Below, piece after piece: positions 20,949 through 33,371 of a stretch of DNA of 64,000 nt (position 1 is its first letter; every line of letters begins with the position of its first letter). Below the pieces are notes generated by a model that did not search any database, was not told where the DNA came from, and saw only the letters and a program-made list of their open reading frames with translations. Source of the DNA: Pilaira anomala (Eukaryota; Mucoromycota; Mucoromycetes; Mucorales; Mucoraceae); NCBI GenBank assembly GCA_025716855.1, contig JAIXMQ010000029.1, positions 248,001-312,000 on the forward strand, in the 5' to 3' direction. The position numbers and the translations under genes were made by a program.

Positions 20949-22082
20949 TAAAAAAAACTTGATTGACACTTTTGATAAATTATGCATTTATCATGCTGCT
21001 AAAGAAAAAAAAAATAGAAGTGATACTACATCCTGCATGTGTAACAATGCAAAGTTGCATATACAGTATCACCTAAAACTGTTTCAATAACAATAACTTA
21101 TTTATTTTGCCAAAACTAATACATACGCTTTATAAATATACAAATAAAATTAAGTGATGTATATTCGATAAACTTCTTTTTAGTTATTAAAAAGACTAGA
21201 TAGAGTAAATATATGATCTGCATACAGAAAACAAACCTATATTTTTCCATCCTCCCCCTCCCCCTCCCCCTCCTCCAAAAAATAAATAAATGATAAAAAT
21301 AAGAGTTTGTAAAATATATATTTACGGAATTCCAGACATAAATGTATACGCATATATATTTTTTATCAATTTATCCTATTTTTAAATAACTTGAACAAAC
21401 ATAAACGTGTATGTTTACCTGAAAGTGTTGTGTCGCATGTAGATTTGTCATATGAAGATCCTTTGAAACGAAATATAATTCTCCTTTATTTTAATATATG
21501 TCATAAACACACAACAGGATAAATACATAGTAAAAGAGTACTTTATCTAAAACGTATTTGTTCAGATACATACAAACATTCCCAAGCAATAAAAAATTGA
21601 TGTCAATTTCAATAGGTATGACATTTTGAAATATACCAGTAATGAGGCTGGTTTAACAAAAAAGTGGGCGCGTCCCTACTTTTTTTTTTTTGAAATGCAT
21701 GAAATTAACTTCCTTTACATTTACTTTTTTAAATGGTAATGCCGCGTGGGGCTTATTTCTCACTTTTTTTTTTTTTTGGTTGACAGTTCGATATGTTTTT
21801 TATGGATAATAAGCCAAAAGAAATTTGTTTATTTTTAGATGTTGATATTATGTACAAAATGTTGTAATGATATATGCAAATGTGTGTTTGTGCGGGTGAA
21901 TGGTATTATTGTATATTTCATAATATAAAAAAAAAATAGGAGAGAGACAGAAGTTTAAAAATGCTATAGCGAAAAAAGAATAAATAAAAGGGGCAGGTGG
22001 GAATAAGTAATAATAGATAAGTGTAATACCATACATAAAAAAAAAGAGAGAAAAGAAACATAGGAAAAAAAAAAAGTTGAAA
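20871..22082. other. Intergenic, convergent 3' regions
   Basis: 1.2 kb between the ends of cyclin C and the PDK-like gene. It holds a poly-T run of about 29 nt near 20918-20945, poly-C/CT clusters near 21252, and no supported gene. Confidence 0.6.
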
Positions 22083-23067
22083 TTAAGCGTGTCCGACAGC
22101 TGCATTTACAGAGACAGAGTGATGATGATAAAGAGGTGTAGGATTAAAGGTAGATTGTTGAGAATCTGAAATAGCATACAAGAAAGCATCAAGTTGAGTT
22201 GCTGCAGCTTGAATAGAAAGTGTGCTATCTGCGGAAGCACTAACAGCAGACGTACGTCTGTGGTGACGAAGAAGACTATGAGCAGAAGAAGCAAGCGTCT
22301 GTCGGGTAGGATAACGCTCTAAAAGAGATGGGTCTCGATCTAATGCCAAGTAAATGGTCGATCCAAGTCCTTCTACTGTTACCGCATCCAAGTTACCTCC
22401 CCAATGACTTGCTAATGCTTTTGCAGACCTCCAACCATTCAAAGATTCCCATTCTACACCTGAATAATTTGTGTCATCAACTGTATTGGAGCCAGTCTGA
22501 GACAAGACTGCTCCACACGTGGGGATACCGATAGGATCACGAGGAATGCCAGGTAAAAGATCTGTCTCTAATAAAGGTGCGGAAGAGTCCAATCGAAAAC
22601 CAATACTGGTAGGTCCACCAAAGATACGAAGTGATAAAGGACGCGACTTGTTGGTTTGGAACTTTCGTTGAAACCAACTAGAGCCACGATGGATATCATC
22701 GTCTTGAAGTGATTGGGCTTTTAAGGATAACAAGCTTGATTCGTAAAGAACACGATGCAAGATACTTGGGATATAAACAAATTCGGTATCTGGATCAGAT
22801 TTTTTGGTCTTGATGGTATCTTTTTTAATTTCAATCGTTGGAATATCTTTATCTGTACCGAATGAATCTGAAAATGCTTTTCTGGCATCATCTACTGCCC
22901 TATGAGCAATTTCTTCCGTACAGACTACTTGTGCATGATTGTTTTTATCTTTATTCCAACAAAGGTGTTGATCTAATGTATATAAAAAGTCAGTTACATG
23001 CCAAGACAAAATTTAAGGGGATAAATAAATAAATAAAATAAGCAGGATAAGCGAGAAAAAAAGAGTA

Positions 23068-23110
<43 letters not shown>

Positions 23111-23711
23111 AATATCTTACCAAGTAAAAGATGAATACCAAAACCAATTGTATTGATATTTTCCATTAATGTAACTGAAGCAGAAGTTGGGTTTGATAAA
23201 AGCGCATATTTTAACCGAATCAAGTTAGTTGCTTGACTTTGACGTAATCGGGTTAATACATTTGAAAATGCTTTTGGTGAAGTACCCATCAAAGAAGGAT
23301 GTAAAAGAGTACAAATATCGCGGAAGTAACTATGTGATACATTGCGAATAATAGGTGATTGAAGCGAATCATGAGATAAAGTAGATAATAATCTTAAAAT
23401 GTGGGTATATCTGACTGGTAATTCAGTGCAAAGGAATTGTGCTGATGTAGCTGCAGGTTGACTATAAACAATAAGTAAGTCAGATGCCCATTTAATGTCA
23501 ATTATGTTTGTGTTACCTTTCTTTTGTATTGGTTGTTGATTTGATCGGAGCAAGATGTGAGAGCTAAAAGAAAGATGTATAAATATATTTTGACTTGGCC
23601 TTATTATATATACATTTATATATAAATTACCGAAATACGAGTTTCTTGTGTTGCCCATAATCCAGCTAAAATGCGACGAGGCAATACGTTAATGATTTGT
23701 GATTGAAGCAT
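22083..23711 (-). CDS. Mitochondrial PDK/BCKDK-family protein, ATP site degenerate
   Basis: Four exons: 23631-23711, 23517-23563, 23121-23461, 22083-22972; 452 aa. The N-terminus (LPRRILAGLWATQETRIS) is basic and could be a mitochondrial presequence. The N-terminal helical region has the PDK pattern ELPVRYTHILRLLSTL, and the end has SHWGGNLDAVTVEGLGSTIYL, the PDK-type ARYFGGDL...EGxGT block. In active family members (yeast Pkp1/Pkp2, mammalian PDK, BCKDK) the N box has E..KN and the G1 box DxGxG. Here those places read LHRVLYESSLLSLKAQ and FRLDSSAPLLE, so the key Asn and glycines are missing. The fold assignment is fairly secure; kinase activity is doubtful. An intron holds a GA repeat and a G run. 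Confidence 0.8.
23071..23110 (+). repeat. GA microsatellite and G run in PDK-like intron
   Basis: About 14 GA dinucleotides run directly into ten G residues inside the third intron. As transcribed this is a CT-rich/C-rich tract near the donor. Confidence 0.9.
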
Positions 23712-26160
23712 GACGGATATATAAGGTAAACAAAAAAAAAAAAAAAAAAAAAAAAAAGGAAAATAAGTATATATATGAAAAGTAAGAAAAGAAAAAAGAA
23801 GAGAAAATAAATAAGACTGAATTCCTTTATATACTTTATATAGTTTCCTTGATTTCCATTAGATTTTCTTTCCCCCCTTGCATTGTAGCATATATCCCTT
23901 TTTTTCAGGTACAGTTGCACACTCTTGTGTCCCCCCCCCCCCAAACTTGTGTATATTAATCTCATATCCAACTATGTATTATGCAATACCTTCTTTCTTT
24001 TTTCTCCGGTCAAGTCTTTTGACAACTTGCATCTCTAAAAAGTCTATCTGCTCGAACGCGCTTTTAGGTTGTTTACTTTTTTTTTTTTTTTTTGCCACCA
24101 CCATTATTAGATACCATGACTTATTTATTTTGAATATCATTAAATCGAATATTAATTGTTATATAACTATTATATAAACAAATAATATTATACACGTATA
24201 TTTACGAATCCTTCACTTTGGAAATTATGTTTTTTTTTCTTCATATCCTCTTCTTTTTTTATTAGGAGAATGCTTGGCATAGTTATATAAATATATATAT
24301 TTATAAAAAAGGAGCATTTGAATGGTATAAATATATATTTAAAAAAGGAGATATAAACTATATATTCTGTTATGATTACTGATGGTTATTATTCAATATA
24401 TGTTATCAATAAAACACAACATGAATAAAATCATATATAATTTTTTGTGTTGTTTTATTAAATATCTATTAAAATTTTTAGGATGATCGTAACACAGCAC
24501 AGATGCAGTCAAATACATAAATTATATCTATAAGGTTCAATTGCGGTATCAGTTGTATATAAAATGGGATGAGTAGTAACTATTTATTGTTCTCATACTG
24601 GCCATGCTATATCATCAAGACCGATATACGTATGTATATCATTATAGCACTTGTAAAAAGATACGCTTCTTTATCTGCTCCCTGTCTCTATCTCCTTTTG
24701 TGTTCCCACCCCCCAAATTTCTCCAGAAGTTATGCATCCTCCTTCACTGAAATGTTATTTTATAAAAAAGAAAGGACTAAAACGCAGTTCTTTATGAAAT
24801 TCATCTTTCTTGGCGTTTTCCGAGAAATCCATTCAATACTAAATCTTGGACCCTCTTTCTCCCCCCCACATTTTATTATTTATTCTTAAAAAAAAAAAAA
24901 TCAACATTTGATCGCCACCCTCATTTCACAGTAGTCTGTATACCAATAGGCATTTTTTGACGGGCTTTCTATAATCTTCACTTTTTTATATAAATGTACA
25001 TTACATGTAGTTAGGCTTACACTAGAAGGAAAAATAAATGCTAGTTTTGCTGGATTTGATAAATTATTTGTGTTTATTAAGAACCCTTTTAAGCGCATAG
25101 ACTAGACAATGCACATTTCTACCAATTACTGGATAAAATATACATTATCTCTCATCTCTGGAATTTAACAATTACAAATAACGCATTGCAATCTACTCAG
25201 ATTCTATATCATCCAGATTTTGCATTCTATTATTCCATTGATACCTTCTCTTTTTTTTTTTCATACACCTTCTTTTTCGTTCCTCCTCCCCTTGGAGTTT
25301 GTTTTTTTTTTTTTTTTTACGCCATAATAATTATATCTCACGTTTGATCTAATCGAATCTTACCCCAATTGACAACCTTTATTTTTATTTTCATCCTCCG
25401 GCAATAGTAATCAATCACAATTGTATCATCTTAATGTTATGATATGAATGTTATTACCAATGCATGTTATCATCCTAATGTTATTATTATTATTAAATAA
25501 ACACTCGCTTAGTTTTTTTTTTCTTTTCTTTCTAAATTAATACAAGTACATAGGATAAGGTTTTTCATACAAAGAACCTGTGTATATAGTACATCAACTA
25601 AACGCCTCAAATGGGGAGAAAAGAAAAATGTGAAGTCATACATATTATATTTCAAATGATTTGCCTGCTCCACTTATTCTGGATAGAGAGAGAGAGAGAG
25701 AAATGATTAATGCGAGAAAACAATCAGAAACTATAGTTGGTAATATTACTCCTTTTGATTTACGTAATAAAGGGGGGGGGGGTTTATTCTTCTTTTTCTA
25801 CAAGTGTGGCTTTTTGTACATTGCAGAGGACAGGGCAGAACAATTTTTTTTTACGATCATTTGGTTAGGTTTGTTTACGTGCTAGCTGTATTCTACCAAG
25901 ACTGTGTATCCCTCTTTGACATATATAGTATCTGTATCGACGGTTAAAACGCCTACATCAACCTTTGTACAACTTTAATGAACGATGATTCGATGGGGAA
26001 TTGAACAAACGGGACGATACGGTCGGCCTGGAAAGAAGATGTCAATATAACGGGAGGAAATGAGATGTATACGATATGTATCAAAACTGAAACAAGTGAA
26101 GGTAAAACATGATCAAACAAACAATATTATCCGGTTTGATCTCGAGGTCATTATTACTTC

Positions 26161-26197
<37 letters not shown>

Positions 26198-27409
26198 TGA
26201 TCGCAACATTAAAGTCTATTAGATCGCACGGGTTACCTATTGTCTAGACTTTTCTAAATATTCTTTCTCTCCTTTAACTATATTATGAACTAAGCTAATG
26301 ATAATTATCCGAAGTTAAAAAATAACTGCCCAAATTATCTTTTTACCTGCCAAGAATAAATAATAATGACAATAATAATTATAATAATAATAATTATAGT
26401 AAGTATTTTGAAAAAAAAAGGAGGAGAAGTCGAGATCGCAGTAAGTTCAAGTAAAACGATAAACTTGTTAGTCATAATTGACTCATCATTTGCGCATGAC
26501 TTCAGATATCGTCATTTATTTTTTTATTTTTGGCATTTCACAAAAAAAAAAAAATAAAAATAACCCAGTTCTTCAAAAAGTCAAATTATCAAAGGCTGTC
26601 TAAATGGAGTTTTTATCCATCTATTCTTGGCGCTCGAGCAAAATGGCTTTTTTCGGTACATAGTCTTACTATTCTAAATAAAAAAGTGAGCAGATGCAAT
26701 CCATCAGAAAATACCAACAGCTTCTCGTGGGTTCAATAGTATGTCCTTTTTTTTTTTTTTGAGTCTCATCTGATTCAATATAAACAGATTGATCTTACAG
26801 CTTTAAATGCATAGCATGTTCCTAATTGTATATTGTATTCCCGGGATCGTATCAACAAAAACGCTCCACTATTGCTTCTTTCATTTTAAACCAAACTAAT
26901 GCATACATAAAAAAAAAAAAAAAATTAAGTTTACTGCAAAAAAAAAAAAAAAAAAAAAAGTTTGATTCAACTACAAACATCCAAAAGACATACAAGATTC
27001 AAGTGAGTTCTTAATGAACAAGTGCCCAAAAAATTCATATATTTATAGTTGGAATTGATATGTGAGAGAGAGAGAGAGAGAGTGTGTGTGTGTAAAAGTG
27101 TATGCATATACATATTATTTATAAAAGATATAAATAATAAAACGAAGAAATAAAAAAAATAAAAAAAAATAAACAAAAAAATTTCTTTGTTGAAAAAAAA
27201 AAAAAAAGAGTATAATGTGAATTATATGTATGTATGTGTTTGTGTGTGTGTATATATAGAAAAGTATATAAAAGTAGTTTCGATGCTGAAAAAAAAAAAA
27301 AAGAAGTATATGAAAGTGTTGTAACGAGAGTAAAAGAAAAGGATTATAGAAAGAAAAGAAAAACGATTATACTTGTATTGTGGTGTGCGAGGGTGTAGTA
27401 TGTGTTTGC
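23712..27409. other. Long gene-poor AT-rich region
   Basis: 3.7 kb with no supported gene. Contents are low-complexity tracts: C run 23930-23942, GA repeat near 25685, poly-A near 26167-26194 and 26939-26959, GA/GT repeat 27064-27093. A GC-richer patch at about 25975-26060 has no clear product. Open frames here translate simple repeats. Confidence 0.6.
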
Positions 27410-28405
27410 TTAATTGCTCATTGAGAAGTTATGATGATATACTGGTTGTGTTTGATTTTGAACTGTTGAATTGTTCATTAACGCTGCGTTGTATTGTGGG
27501 CATTCTTTATGAGATACTAATAAGGTCTTCAAGTCCATGATTTCTTTACGCAATGCATCGGTTTCCATTTGAAGTTGGTCATTATCATTTGCCAAGTAGT
27601 CAACACGTGCTTGTAAGTTAGTGAGCCATTGCTTTTTTCTTTGGCGACACTTTAATGCAGCTGTAAAATAAAATAAAATAAGTAAGTAATTGATTGAATT
27701 AATTAGGTTGATCATTAAAAAAAAACTTACCGAGACGGTTTCGTTCCAAAAAGTTCTTTCTTTTCTCTTCATCTTCCGGTAATTTAACTGTGCGTGTTCT
27801 CTTTTTTGTTACTTTAGAAGGTTGTCTTGTTGATTTTATATTGTTGTTATTAACAAATTGTGTTTGGTATTGATATTGTTGTTGACTCATATTACTACTA
27901 CTGTTACTGCTATCACTATTGTGTCTCTTTGGTCGTTGTTGTTCAAATTGATACTATATAATTGATCGTTAGAGTACGTAGTATAGAGCGTAATAATAAT
28001 TTAGTTACTTACGGCCATGGGTTTTGTGGTGTTATTAAAGGTATCGTCACTATCTTCACTTGTAGGGTGATGGTCAGAAACTGAATATACATCTATAATT
28101 GAATTTAGGAATCAATTGAATTATTTACGGTAAAAAAGAAAAACTTACCATTATTTATAGAGCTTGAATCATAAGAGTAAGAAGAGGTATCGGATACCCA
28201 GACATCTACAAGTCTAGCGTTACCGTCATTTACAATCTTGGGCGAACTATAAGGGTTAACCTTTATAGTAGCAGAAGAGAAACTTTGTTCAAAAGGGTTT
28301 TGTTCTAAAAAGTAAATATATAAGAGAATTATGAGTTATGAGAATTATTTTTATGCTTTATAAAAAAAAAAAAAAAATACCTTGGTTAGATACAGTTGCG
28401 TTCAT
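27410..28405 (-). CDS. ATF/CREB-type bZIP transcription factor
   Basis: Five exons: 28381-28405, 28149-28304, 28013-28092, 27731-27953, 27410-27660; 244 aa. The bZIP spans an exon junction: basic region KRKNFLERNRLAALKCRQRKKQW (core N..AA..CR), followed by leucine heptads through LQARVDYLANDNDQLQMETDALR. This matches the Atf1/Atf2/CREB5 class, which binds TGACGTCA-like sites in stress and development responses. Upstream is a disordered Asn/Gln/Ser-rich segment with PKRHNSDSSNSSS, possible phosphorylation sites. The first exon is only 25 nt (MNATVSNQ); an internal Met at 27890 would be an alternative start but omits conserved-phase upstream exons. It diverges from the AVT1-like gene. Confidence 0.88.
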
Positions 28406-29226
28406 ATTCTATCTTTTTTTTTTTTTTTTTTTTGAGTAATTCTATAGAACACGAAATCTACTTATTAGTCTTTATTTTTTTTCTAAATTGTAACTTAAAT
28501 GATATTACCGAATATTTAAAAAAAGAAGATTTTAGAAGTTTTTAGAATGTTGCAAGAATAATTGAAGAAAAGAGAGGAAAACAAAAAAAAAATGAAAATC
28601 AAAAAAAGAAGTCTTTTATTACCTGTTTCTTTTTCCGCAACTTCAATTACATCATAGGAATTTCCTTTTTAAATTAACTTTAAATTACACAAAGGTAACT
28701 AATTTTTTTGTGGTCCCTGAAAATTATAACTATGACGAAATTTGTAAAACCGTCGATTCTTTACCGAGTTTTTGGTTCATAGAGATTACGTTCTTCTATT
28801 TTATACTTTTTTTTTTTTTCACATATTACAGAAAAAATAAAGCTGTTTTTTTTAACAAACAAACCCTTCTTTTTTTTTTTTATAATAAAAATAAAATAAA
28901 ATTGATCAATCTATGAATTTCTTGTAATTTCCAAGAACAATTTAGAAGTTTAAATAATTATAAATCGACCGTTTTTTTTTTTGCGGTGATAAGATTTTTC
29001 GAAATGAAATAATATTAAAAAAACAGGATTTTTTTTTTTTTTTTTTTTTGATAGCTTATATTTTTATTTACCGTCCCTTTGTTACACGACGCAACCTTTG
29101 CTGCAGGGTTATAAATCTTTATTTCATGGCTCACTTAATTAAAAGAAAGAGATTCTATCGAAAGTTGAAATGAACCAACCAGGAGCGATTGATTTGAAAT
29201 TTTTTCATATATTTTCGAATTTTCTT

Positions 29227-29259
<33 letters not shown>

Positions 29260-29858
29260 AAGTGATCGTCATGTGGTCTTTTAACAAGATATAAATGATG
29301 TTATTTTGAAGTAACACCACTTTTTTTTAAGCAACAATCAAACAGCAGAAAGTGAAACAAAAGCAACTAAAAAAAAAAAACACTGAGTTAAAAATGAGCC
29401 TGGATTTTTTTTTTTATTTTCCTCCCCCCAAAAAAAACAGCTTCTTTGTAATTTTTTTTTTTTCCTAGTTGAAACAGTCGTTTTAATATATTTTTTTTTT
29501 AAAAAAAAAGATGAGCACATTCTTTTTTTTTTTTTTTCTTCGAGAAAATAAGTTTATTTCAACTCTAATATTGCTTTGTCAAAAAAAAAAAAAAGACTAA
29601 ATTTTATGTGTACAACTTGATCTGGAAATGAAAAAAGATTATGAAAGGTAATATTAGAATAAGAAACACAGGTAAAAAAAAAAAAAAAACAGGAGAAAAA
29701 AAAATAACTTTCTTTTCTTTTTGTGGGGGGAAACGGGTAAAGATACCTTTCGTTTCATATAAAGTTGTATTTTATTAAAAAAAAAACCCTTTTTTTCTTT
29801 TTCCTTTTTTCTTTTCATTCTATATAACAACTTCTTTCTTTTTTTTAAAAAAATTAAA
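28406..29858. promoter_or_regulatory. Divergent intergenic region, bZIP / AVT1-like
   Basis: 1.45 kb of extremely A/T-homopolymer-rich DNA (runs of 15-31 nt at 28417, 29032, 29228, 29522 and others). A TATATAA at 29821-29827 lies about 35 bp upstream of the transporter ATG, within a CT-rich leader. No gene is seen. Confidence 0.5.
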
Positions 29859-31261
29859 ATGACTGATAGTAATAAAGGATCTACACCAGTTCATATAAGA
29901 GTTCCTCTTAATACCCATCCATCACAGTTAAACAACACCCCTAGTTCTAGATATGGTGCAGTCTTGGATGAAAATCAGAGTAGTTATTATTACAGTGCTG
30001 CAGGTGATTCTCGAAACAGTACTCCCTTCGGTTCACCAGCTTCCTTTCGTGGCCAGTTCGAATCCTTTGCTGGTTCATATTCTAGAACCTCTGCACTTTA
30101 TATGGCCGAGAATTTGAGTATCACTCATCGTAGCAACAACATAAACTCAAATCCACCTACTAACCATCATGGTGAAGATGATTTAGAATCATTACAACAA
30201 CAACAACAACAAGAAGAACATAATAACAAATCAAAATTATTACCCATAGATTATACTCTAACTCAAACCTTGTCTTCTCAACATCAAGGTGGATACCATT
30301 TATTCCCTAGTCTCTCTAGACATACCACTGTTGCATCTGTTATATCTCAACAATTTAATACTTCTCAACAACAACATGATCCTCATTATACTGCAAGTCC
30401 TATTCGATCCACTTTTATACAATCGATTTTCAACTCCATTAATGTCTTGGTAGGTATTGGTGTATTGGCTTTACCTTTAGGCTTTCGATGTGCTGGTTGG
30501 TTATATGGTTCCCTCATCTTCTTTTTCTGTGTATTTGCTACAAATTATACTGCAAAATTAATTGCAAAATGTTTAGACTTTTATCCAAACTCTACTACTT
30601 ATGGTGATATGGGTGCTGCTGCTTTTGGTGATCGTGGTAGAACATTTGTGAGCACAATATTTGTAGTAGAACTTATGACGATTGGGTAAGTGAATTATGT
30701 ATGGCCTTAAAAAAAAAATTTTTTTTATTAATTTTTTTTTTATTCATAGTGTTGCCATGGTTGTGTTGCTTGGTGATGGTATTGAATCCTTATTTCCAAA
30801 TGTAGACATGTTCTCAATCCGTGTTGCTTCTTTTGTTGTCTTGACTCCAATGTTATTCTTACCTATTAGAAAATTGGCTTATACAAGTTTGATCGGTATC
30901 ATCAGTTGTGCCTGTCTTGTGACCATTGTACTTTATGATGGATTCTCAAAGACTACAAAACCTGGTAGTTTGATTGAACCTATGGAGACTGAAATCCTTC
31001 CTTCTGTTTATTATAATATACCCCTTAGTTTTGGTTTAATGATGGCTGGTTTTGCTGGTCATGCTGTCTTTCCTGCTATTTATCGAGATATGGATGAACC
31101 CAAACGATATGAAAGTATGGTAGATATTACTTATGTAATTACTGTAGGTGTTTATATCACAATGGGTGTGGCGGGTTATGCCATGTTTGGTTTAGATACA
31201 ATGCAGGAGGTAATCATATTATTATATTACATGTACGATGTATTAGTTTATTAATGAATTG

Positions 31262-31293
<32 letters not shown>

Positions 31294-31823
31294 TTTTTAT
31301 AGATTACACAAAATTTGGCTGCTACACCGGGATATTCAAAATGGATAAACCGTCTTGCTATTTGGTTAATTGTATTAACTCCACTTGCAAAATATGGTTT
31401 AATGATGAATCCAGTGAGTGTTACTTGGGAATTATGGATCACTAGTTATGCCAATGTAGAATTATGGTGTAAATATCATAGTTGGAGAAAACCATTCTTA
31501 GGTGCTGTAGGTAGAATCTTGGCAAGTGCTATTGTTATCATGGTAGCTACTGTCTTTCCTGGTTTCGATCGAGTCATGGTAAGTTTTTTTTTTTCTTTTT
31601 TATGTAAATAAGCCTCATCTAACATGTGTTATCTATATAGTCTTTATTAGGCGCACTCTTCAGTTTTGGTATTTCCGCAATTTTCCCACTCATTTGTTAT
31701 GTCAGATTGTTTCATAATGATTTGACCTGGAAGGATAATATTTTGATTTATAGTATCTTGACTGTCTCAATTATAATGGCTACATTAGGTACCATTTGGA
31801 GTTTCTTGCCAAATAATCTTTAA
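29859..31823 (+). CDS. AVT1: AVT1-like vacuolar amino acid transporter
   Basis: Four exons: 29859-30685, 30750-31209, 31303-31578, 31641-31823; 581 aa. It belongs to the amino acid/auxin permease (AAAP) family; Avt1 proteins exchange neutral amino acids with protons across the vacuole membrane. The long hydrophilic N-terminus (about 185 residues, with a Gln run) precedes about eleven membrane segments. The first segment has the Avt1 signature FNSINVLVGIGVLALPLGFR; later blocks include GFAGHAVFPAIYRDMDEPKRY and LAKYGLMMNPVSVTWE. All exon joins keep phase. Intron 2 contains a TA dinucleotide run (31266-31292). It is convergent with the SAPS gene, about 365 bp away. Confidence 0.92.
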
Positions 31824-32187
31824 AAAAAGTTTTATTTTTTTTTTAAGCAGCAAATTGTGTAAAAGAAAAAGAAAAATACAAACATTATCTTATTAAAAAA
31901 ATATAAAGAGAGAGAGAGCTGAGAGTGAGGAAAAAAGAATGATATAATAAAAATTAAAAAAACAAAATAGTGTGTTAAAAAGTGATAATAAACAAGTGGG
32001 CGCGAATAAGAGAGAAAGATTGAGAGAGAGGGAGAGAGAGGGAGAGAGAGAGAGGGAGTTGGGGGAAGATAATAATAATGTGTGTGTGTGTGAGTGTGAG
32101 TGTGTGCGTGTGTGTATACTGGCAAGTGTAAGAATATGAGTGTACACGTGTATGCACTTTTTTTTTTTTTTAAAAAAAAAAAAAAAC
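31824..32187. other. Convergent 3' intergenic with GA and GT repeats
   Basis: A purine tract (GAGAGG, about 32005-32055) and a GT/GAGT microsatellite (32080-32115) separate the two convergent genes. Open frames here are repeat translations. Confidence 0.7.
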
Positions 32188-32428
32188 TTAGATTTCACCT
32201 TCTTGTTCTTCATCATGTTGATAATCCCTTTTTTGCTTTAAATATTCTTCTTCTTCTTTTGTTTTAATTGCTCTAACTAAATGAACATCATCGTGAGTTT
32301 GTGGTGGTGAAGAGGTGGACGGTTTATTTACATTTAAAGATTTCATATCGTTAGCCAAAACATCCCAATCTTGCTTTGGTTGTTGTTGTTGTTGCTGTTG
32401 CTGTTGTTGTTGTTGTTGTTGCTGTTGT

Positions 32429-32463
<35 letters not shown>

Positions 32464-33334
32464 TTGTTCTTCGTTGGCACTTTCAAAGTCACCAAAATCA
32501 TCATCCTCGTCTTCATCCATTTCATTTTTAGTATTATTTTCGGTAACCAACTTATAACCTCTTAAAGAAGCTCTTCTTTCTAATTCCTCTGCATCAGCTA
32601 AATGATCATAGTCTTCTCCATCGTAATCTTCATCATCATCATCGTTAGCTGAATGACTAGGAATACGACGCAATGTTGAAGGTTGTGTGAATTTAGAAAA
32701 GTTTCGGGTCCAATCAGGTGTGACATGATTATCATTTTCCTATTTTACAAGTACATGTGAGTAAAAAAGAAAAAAAAAGAAAAGAAATATATAAGCAGAA
32801 ACTTACTTCTTCATCATTACTGTTATAATCATCTTCTTCATCTTCGTCACCATGTGTACCTTGGCCATCATTTTTACCAGACATTGTGTAACCAGTACCA
32901 TTAAAATTATATTCACCTCTATTAAAGTCATCTCTACCAGTAATCCAATGATCATTTTCATCTTCATCATCATCATCAAAATTACCTTCTTCACCACGTT
33001 GAGCCATAAATCTAGAATACTGACTAGCAGCTACACCATCTAAAGCATCATCATCGTCCTCTTCATCACTTTGAGGTACGTCTATATCATCATTAGGACG
33101 TAAACCGCCTAAAGGTAATTGGTCTCTATCCTTTGTTTCTTTCAATTCATTATTACAATAAGCGTTCCAAGCATTTATATCAATATGATCTTTAATGACA
33201 TTTACAATCGTTTCAGGGTATCCTTCAAATAACTTCATAATTTCATCTGAGATAAAAGTTAAATGACCCATATAACCTGCACGCATTCCTTTTGGCTTGG
33301 CACTACATTTGTATTCATTTTAGTAAATACTCCT

Positions 33335-33371
<37 letters not shown>

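Noticed and set aside
27699..27890. Separate short bZIP starting at the Met at 27890
   Set aside because: Upstream exons join in phase with canonical sites, so this Met is internal.
31832..32216. Several overlapping minus-strand ORFs rich in Ser/Leu/His/Thr
   Set aside because: Translations of GA and GT microsatellites between convergent genes.
32315..32565. Plus-strand ORFs of poly-Cys and poly-Leu
   Set aside because: They are the antisense of the polyglutamine tract in the SAPS gene.
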